DNA of 64,000 nucleotides from an uncultured Roseobacter sp. GTDB lineage: Bacteria; Pseudomonadota; Alphaproteobacteria; Rhodobacterales; Rhodobacteraceae. The notes beneath the pieces are model-generated. The model made no database searches. It worked only from the letters and a program-made list of their open reading frames with translations, and was not told the DNA's origin. Shown here one piece after another: positions 59,539-64,000 of the stretch. Both the position numbers and the translations under genes were made by a program. The stretch spans positions 248,001 to 312,000 of the forward strand of contig NZ_CANKYM010000005.1 of NCBI RefSeq assembly GCF_947488185.1. Reading direction: 5' to 3'. How positions within the stretch are numbered: the first letter of the stretch is position 1; each line of letters begins with the position of its first letter.

Positions 59539-60804
59539 TCAGGCGCGCACCGTCCCGTCCCCGATGACCAGATACTTGAAACTGGTCAGTTGAGCGGCCC
59601 CGACCGGGCCGCGCGCGTGCATCTTGCCCGTGGCAATACCAATCTCCGCCCCCATGCCGAACTCGCCGCCATCGGCGAATTGCGTCGATGCATTGTGCAT
59701 CAGGATCGCGGAATCCAGTTCGGTCATGAAGCGTCGGGCGACCTCCGCATCTTCGGTCAGGATGCAGTCCGTGTGGTTCGACCCGTGTCTGCGAATGTGA
59801 TCCATCGCCGCATCAAGATCGGGCACCACCCGCGCCGCGATGATCATATCGAGGTATTCCTGCCCCCAGTCGTCGTCTTGCGCCGCCACGGTGCCCTCGA
59901 TCGCGGACAATGTCGCATCGGCGCGCACTTCGACACCGGCGTCGATCAGCGCGCGGATCAGGCCACGCCCTATCGTCTGCGCGATATCTTCATGAATCAG
60001 CAGGCATTCCGCAGAGCCACAGATGCCCGTGCGCCGGGTCTTGGCGTTGAGCACGACCTTAAGCACCTTCTCTGGGTCGGCGTCCTTGTCGATGTAGATA
60101 TGCACAATGCCTTCGAGATGCGCGAAAACCGGCACCCGCGCCTCGCGCTGTACCAGACCGACGAGGCCTTTGCCGCCGCGCGGCACGATCACATCAATCG
60201 TGTCGGTCATGGTCAGCATTTCGGACACTGCGGCCCGGTCACGGGTCGGCACCAGTTGAATGGCATCTTCCGGCAGACCGGCATCGCGCAGCCCTTTCAC
60301 AAGGCAGGCGTGCAAGGCTGACGAGGAATGAAAACTCTCCGATCCGCCGCGCAGAATGACGGCATTTCCGGCCTTGAGACACAGCGCCCCGGCGTCAGCC
60401 GTCACATTGGGGCGGCTTTCGTAGACCACGCCGACGACCCCCAGCGGTGTTCGCACCCGTTGAATGTGCAGCCCGGTGGGCTGTGTCCATTCCGCGATCA
60501 CCTCGCCCACAGGATCGGCCTGCTCGGCGATGGCGCGCAGCCCGTCGATGATGCCGCGCAGCCGGTCTTCGTCCAGCGCCAGCCGGTCCATCATCGCATC
60601 GGACAGGCCCTTTTCGCGCCCGTAGTCCAAATCCTTGGCATTGGCGTCCAGAATGGCGGCGCGGTCGGTCCAGACCTGCTCTGCCGCGGAAATCAGGGCG
60701 GCATGCTTGCGCTCGGCGCTGGCAAAGGCGAGCCTGGCAGCCGCTGCTTTTGCTCGCGCGCCGATCTCGGCCATCATCACTGGGATATTATCCATATCTT
60801 TCAT
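59539..60804 (-). CDS. proA: Gamma-glutamyl phosphate reductase
   Basis: A 421-residue enzyme making glutamate 5-semialdehyde in proline synthesis. NADPH site and aldehyde-dehydrogenase fold marks: RVRTPLGVVGVVYESRPNVT, AVILRGGSESFHSS, IDVIVPRGGKGLVGLV and the catalytic cysteine in RRTGICGSAECLLIH. ATG 60804 is chosen; ATG 60795 is possible. It follows proB by 57 bp. Confidence 0.96.
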   Translation of the reverse strand: MKDMDNIPVMMAEIGARAKAAAARLAFASAERKHAALISAAEQVWTDRAAILDANAKDLDYGREKGLSDAMMDRLALDEDRLRGIIDGLRAIAEQADPVGEVIAEWTQPTGLHIQRVRTPLGVVGVVYESRPNVTADAGALCLKAGNAVILRGGSESFHSSSALHACLVKGLRDAGLPEDAIQLVPTRDRAAVSEMLTMTDTIDVIVPRGGKGLVGLVQREARVPVFAHLEGIVHIYIDKDADPEKVLKVVLNAKTRRTGICGSAECLLIHEDIAQTIGRGLIRALIDAGVEVRADATLSAIEGTVAAQDDDWGQEYLDMIIAARVVPDLDAAMDHIRRHGSNHTDCILTEDAEVARRFMTELDSAILMHNASTQFADGGEFGMGAEIGIATGKMHARGPVGAAQLTSFKYLVIGDGTVRA

Positions 60805-60861
60805 TGCACTACATCCCGTTTTTAATTCTATTGAAGATTGAAATTCGCGCTCAATCCGTTG

Positions 60862-61968
60862 CTACAATGCCATATCGTCGCGGTGGATTAAAGCAGCGCG
60901 CCCGGGATACCCCAGCAGCGCATCGATTTCCTGCGATTTCCTGCCTTTGATGATCTGGGCCTCTTCTGCGGTATAGCGGGCCAGACCGTGGCCCAGAATA
61001 TGGCCGCTCCCATCCGCAATCGCGACGGCATCACCACGCTGGAAGGTGCCTGACACGGCGGCAACGCCTGCTGGCAGCAAGCTCTTGCCGGACATCAGTG
61101 CGGCCACGGCACCTGCGTCCAAAGTGACCGTGCCGCGCGGCTTCATCGCGGCAATCCAGCCCTTGCGGGCGGCCTGGGGGTCCGTATCAGCGGTGAACCA
61201 GGTGGCGGGCGCACCGGTATGAAGCTGGCGCAGCGGGTTCATCGGCGATCCTTCGGTGATCGCCATCGCACAGCCGGCGGCGGTGGCCGTTTTGGCGGCC
61301 ATCAGTTTTGTCTTCATCCCACCCTTGGAGAGACCGGAGCCCGCATCGCCCGCCATCTCTTCGATCTTGCTGGTGATCTTGTCGATGACATCGAACCGTT
61401 TTGCCTGCGGATCTTCATTCGGGTTCGCGCTGTAGAACCCATCCACATCCGACAGCAGGATCAACTGATCCGCGCCCACGGTCACGGCGATCTGTGCCGC
61501 CAGCCTGTCGTTGTCGCCAAAACGGATTTCATCAGTGGCAATGGTGTCGTTCTCATTCACGATGGCAACAACGCCCAGCGACAAAAGCTGCTCCAACGTG
61601 GCGCGGCTGTTGAGATAGCGACGGCGGTTGGTGCTGTCCTCGAGCGTGACCAGCACCTGCGCGGTGGTGATGCCATGCGGGGCCAGCACCTCTTCATAGG
61701 CGCGCGCGAGCCGGATCTGCCCGACGGCAGCAGCGGCTTGTGACTGTTCCAGCGCCAGCTCCTGCGAGGGCAGTCCCAACACCCCCCGCCCCAAGGCAAT
61801 GGAGCCGGAGGAGACCAGGACAACGTCAACCTGCCGTGCTTTCAGCCAGGCGATGTCTTCGGCCAGTGACGTCAACCAGTCAGCGCGCAGATGCCCGGTC
61901 TGGCGGTCTACCAGCAGGGCAGAGCCGATCTTGACCACGATCCGCCGGGCGGCGGTCAGGGATGCCAC
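60862..61968 (-). CDS. proB: Glutamate 5-kinase
   Basis: A 368-residue kinase for the first step of proline synthesis, with an amino acid kinase domain (VVKIGSALLVDRQTGHLRAD, VSSGSIALGRGVLG, VAIVNENDTIATDEIRFGDN, LLSDVDGFY, KGGMKTKLMAAKTATAAGC) and a C-terminal PUA domain (VSGTFQRGDAVAIADGSG). The start lies 13 bp inside obgE, implying coupled translation. Confidence 0.96.
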   Translation of the reverse strand: MASLTAARRIVVKIGSALLVDRQTGHLRADWLTSLAEDIAWLKARQVDVVLVSSGSIALGRGVLGLPSQELALEQSQAAAAVGQIRLARAYEEVLAPHGITTAQVLVTLEDSTNRRRYLNSRATLEQLLSLGVVAIVNENDTIATDEIRFGDNDRLAAQIAVTVGADQLILLSDVDGFYSANPNEDPQAKRFDVIDKITSKIEEMAGDAGSGLSKGGMKTKLMAAKTATAAGCAMAITEGSPMNPLRQLHTGAPATWFTADTDPQAARKGWIAAMKPRGTVTLDAGAVAALMSGKSLLPAGVAAVSGTFQRGDAVAIADGSGHILGHGLARYTAEEAQIIKGRKSQEIDALLGYPGRAALIHRDDMAL

Positions 61969-62990
61969 GGCTCTTCCTCCACGACAGGTTTGTGGCGCAA
62001 ACGGTCGTCGTCGATCTGCCCGCGCAGCGTGCGCAGCACCTCCGTTACACCCTCGCGGGCGACACCGGACATCAGCATCACCGCGCCGCCACTGGCCTTT
62101 TCAAGCGCTTCACGCGCAGCGGCCCTTTCGTCTTCGTCCAATGCGTCGATCTTGTTCAGGACCGTCACCCTTGGCTTTTCCGCAAGGTCGCCGCCATAAG
62201 CTTCCAACTCGGTGATGATGGTCTGATAGTCTTCTGCAACGCTCTCGGACGTGCCATCGACCAGGTGCAGCAGAACCGAACAACGCTCCACATGGCCCAG
62301 GAAGAGATCCCCCAGCCCCCTGCCCTCGGACGCGCCTTCGATCAGGCCGGGAATGTCAGCCACGACGAATTCGGTATTGTCCACACCGACGACCCCGAGA
62401 TTGGGGTGCAGGGTGGTGAACGGATAGTCGGCGATCTTGGGGCGCGCGTTGGATGTGGCCGCAAGGAAGGTGGATTTACCCGCATTGGGCAGCCCCAGCA
62501 GCCCCACATCCGCAATCAGTTTCAGCCGCAGCCACAGCGTGCGTTCGACCCCCTCCTGCCCCGGATTGGCCCGGCGCGGCGCCTGATTGGTCGAGGATTT
62601 GAAATGCAGGTTGCCAAACCCGCCATTGCCGCCCCGGGCCAGTTGCACGCGCTGGCCCACTTCGGTGAGATCGGCGATCACCGTTTCCTGATCCTCATCC
62701 AGGATCTCTGTGCCCACCGGCACCCGCAACACGATATCATCGCCATCCGCACCCGTACGTTGGCGGCCCATGCCGGGGATGCCGTTCTTGGCAAAGAAAT
62801 GCTGCTGATAGCGGAAATCGATGAGCGTGTTCAGCCCCTCCACCGCTTCGGCCCAGACCGAGCCACCGGTGCCGCCGTCACCGCCATCGGGCCCGCCGTA
62901 TTCGATATACTTCTCCCGCCGGAAGCTGACGCAGCCACCGCCGCCCGCGCCAGAGCGGATGTATACTTTGCACAGATCGAGAAACTTCAT
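61956..62990 (-). CDS. obgE: GTPase ObgE/CgtA
   Basis: A 344-residue ribosome-assembly and stringent-response GTPase. The glycine-rich OBG fold fills residues 1-158 (FLDLCKVYIRSGAGGGGCVS, GGDGGTGGSVWAEAVEGLNT), followed by the G domain with G1 GLPNAGKSTFLAA, the switch TTLHPNLGVV, G3 DIPGLIEGAS and G4 NKID. There is no long C-terminal extension. First gene of obgE-proB-proA. Confidence 0.97.
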   Translation of the reverse strand: MKFLDLCKVYIRSGAGGGGCVSFRREKYIEYGGPDGGDGGTGGSVWAEAVEGLNTLIDFRYQQHFFAKNGIPGMGRQRTGADGDDIVLRVPVGTEILDEDQETVIADLTEVGQRVQLARGGNGGFGNLHFKSSTNQAPRRANPGQEGVERTLWLRLKLIADVGLLGLPNAGKSTFLAATSNARPKIADYPFTTLHPNLGVVGVDNTEFVVADIPGLIEGASEGRGLGDLFLGHVERCSVLLHLVDGTSESVAEDYQTIITELEAYGGDLAEKPRVTVLNKIDALDEDERAAAREALEKASGGAVMLMSGVAREGVTEVLRTLRGQIDDDRLRHKPVVEEEPWHP

Positions 62991-63025
62991 GGGGGCTTCC
63001 TAGCCTTAAGGGGCGCGGCCCTCAA

Positions 63026-63568
63026 TCACAGTTTTCGCAAATAGGTCCAGGTGGGTACGGTGGTGTCACGCGCCACGCTGAAACTTTCGGCATCGCCGAG
63101 GTATTCAAAGCCGCAATGTGTCAGCACCCGCGCCGAGGCCGGATTGTCCTGAAAGACACTGGCGAACATGGTCTTGTTCTCCAGCGGGTTCGCCTGGACC
63201 AGCGCCTGCACCGCGTCCGACGCGAGGCCCGTGTTCCAATAGGGCGGTGCGACCCAATAGCTGACCTCCGACTGGTCGCGATCCATCCGCTCCAGCGAGA
63301 TCAAGCCCATCAGCTCAGAGCCGTCGGCGATGGTGCCATCCATGGCCCAGACGTCTTCGTCCCGGTCATTCGACATGGCGCGGGCGACAAAGGCTTCGGT
63401 CCGGCCGGGCGGCAGAGGGTGTGGAATGCTGGTGGTCATGCGCGCCACGCGTTCATCGCCGCCATAAAGCTCGATCAGCCCCATGTCAGACTTGCGCAGG
63501 GGCCGCAGAACAAAACGCTCCGTTTCAACGGTCGGCTGTACCGTGATCTTTCCCATTTCCACCGTCAT
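63026..63568 (-). CDS. GNAT-family N-acetyltransferase (RimJ/RimL type)
   Basis: A 180-residue acetyltransferase: ETERFVLRPLRKSDMGLIEL, GLISLERMDRDQSEVSYWVA, PPYWNTGLASDAVQALV (acetyl-CoA loop region), NPASARVLTHCGFEYLGDAE. The RimJ/RimL group acetylates protein N-termini, but the substrate here is unknown. I start at ATG 63568, with GGAGGG directly upstream, and not at the open extension to 63628. Overlaps the exporter gene by 4 bp. Confidence 0.9.
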   Translation of the reverse strand: MTVEMGKITVQPTVETERFVLRPLRKSDMGLIELYGGDERVARMTTSIPHPLPPGRTEAFVARAMSNDRDEDVWAMDGTIADGSELMGLISLERMDRDQSEVSYWVAPPYWNTGLASDAVQALVQANPLENKTMFASVFQDNPASARVLTHCGFEYLGDAESFSVARDTTVPTWTYLRKL

Positions 63569-64000
63569 GTCCCTCCTCCGAACAATACGAACAACACCGA
63601 CGCGACGGTTACCGCCGCGAGGGTCCACATTAGATAAGGCTCCATTGCCGTTCCTGCTATGGTGCTTGCGATCCCCTCACCGGCAAGTGTCCAGAGCGGA
63701 TGCAGCAGAACCTGGCAACCGAGCAATACAGCAGCAATGGTTGCTGTTGCCTCAATAACCGGCGTGCCGGGGGCCACGAAGGCCGTGAATCCGCCCACAA
63801 TCATGGCCCAGGCCTTGGGGTTAAGCGGATGCACGATCAGGCCCGCGGCAAAACCGGGGGCCGCTTGCGCCTGATCCACGTCGCCCAGCCGCGCATGCGC
63901 CACGCGCCATGCCAGCCAGATGATGTAGGCAGCCGAGGCGTATTTCAGCGCCTCGAAGATCCAGGGCGCCTGCTCTGCCAGTTCCATCAGGCCAAACCCA
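63565..64000 (-). CDS. LysE-family exporter, 5' part missing
   Basis: The C-terminal 145 residues of a LysE/RhtB-type amino acid exporter; the frame is open to the right edge (GFGLMELAEQ at the first visible codons). The family region EALKYASAAYIIWLAWRVAH and HPLNPKAWAMIVGGFTAFV is clear, with four remaining helices ending LAAVTVASVLFVLFGGG. It overlaps the acetyltransferase start by ATGA, so they form one operon. Confidence 0.87.
   Translation of the reverse strand, partial: GFGLMELAEQAPWIFEALKYASAAYIIWLAWRVAHARLGDVDQAQAAPGFAAGLIVHPLNPKAWAMIVGGFTAFVAPGTPVIEATATIAAVLLGCQVLLHPLWTLAGEGIASTIAGTAMEPYLMWTLAAVTVASVLFVLFGGGT

Overview
The window is about 64 kb of a high-GC chromosome with densely packed operons and many 4-8 bp gene overlaps. 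It fits an alphaproteobacterium of the Rhodobacterales, most likely the marine Roseobacter group. Pointers are an IscR with a single cysteine under an Irr-type palindrome, the phosphotransferase ChpT with a CtrA-type TTAA-N7-TTAA site, a phoR-pstSCAB-phoU-phoB operon, an olsBA ornithine-lipid pair, IalB and YcbK-type secreted proteins, and pca aromatic catabolism genes. No plasmid, prophage or CRISPR signal was seen. Genus cannot be assigned from reading alone.

Layout. 1-1163 (minus): HD hydrolase (cut by the edge), a small conserved protein and an alpha/beta hydrolase. 1205-9846 (plus): iscR-cysteine desulfurase-sufB-(two small membrane proteins and a YbjQ protein)-sufC-sufD-(two YIP1-like membrane proteins)-sufS, making and delivering Fe-S clusters. 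sufA, sufT and sufE are not in the operon. 10411-18126: tRNA-Arg(CCG), then accessory genes: a bactofilin, a permease with a divergent LysR regulator, a secreted protein, and a GAF protein/Cache-PAS kinase/FixJ-type regulator set bracketed by two copies of one spaced motif. 18574-24381: envelope genes (YcbK-like protein, L,D-transpeptidase, lpxD-ACP-KAS II, IalB). 24497-24752: two probable minus-strand small RNAs. 24801-27298: HerA-like ATPase and an unknown secreted protein.

27332-33025 (minus): a branched-chain amino acid ABC transporter (livK, G, F, H, M) that carries two unexpected genes, a 34-codon ORF between livG and livF and a secreted four-cysteine protein between livF and livH. 33190-41237: PQQ-type sugar dehydrogenase, GlxA-type regulator, class II DAHP synthase, PAS protein, yicC, gmk, gamma-carbonic anhydrase and a trans-sulfuration PLP enzyme. 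41253-48726: the whole phosphate-sensing and uptake operon with a Pho box before pstS. 48736-51257 (minus): pcaC-pcaH-pcaG followed by a BKACE (DUF849) enzyme, a shortened protocatechuate route.

51258-52650 is a scar of degenerate pieces: a frameshifted serine recombinase, an internally deleted acyl-CoA dehydrogenase and an IS1182-type transposase fragment. 52672-58872: aroQ, a CtrA-box secreted protein with two PilJ-like repeats, rpsB-tsf, a PA14-like secreted protein, olsB-olsA and a DUF3553 protein. 58900-64000: chpT, then minus-strand obgE-proB-proA and, at the edge, a LysE-type exporter with a GNAT acetyltransferase.

The least explained items are the two small RNAs, the repeated TAGGTA-N6-CCTAGGCAAT motif, the liv-embedded micro-ORF, the membrane genes inside the suf operon and the pca-BKACE arrangement.
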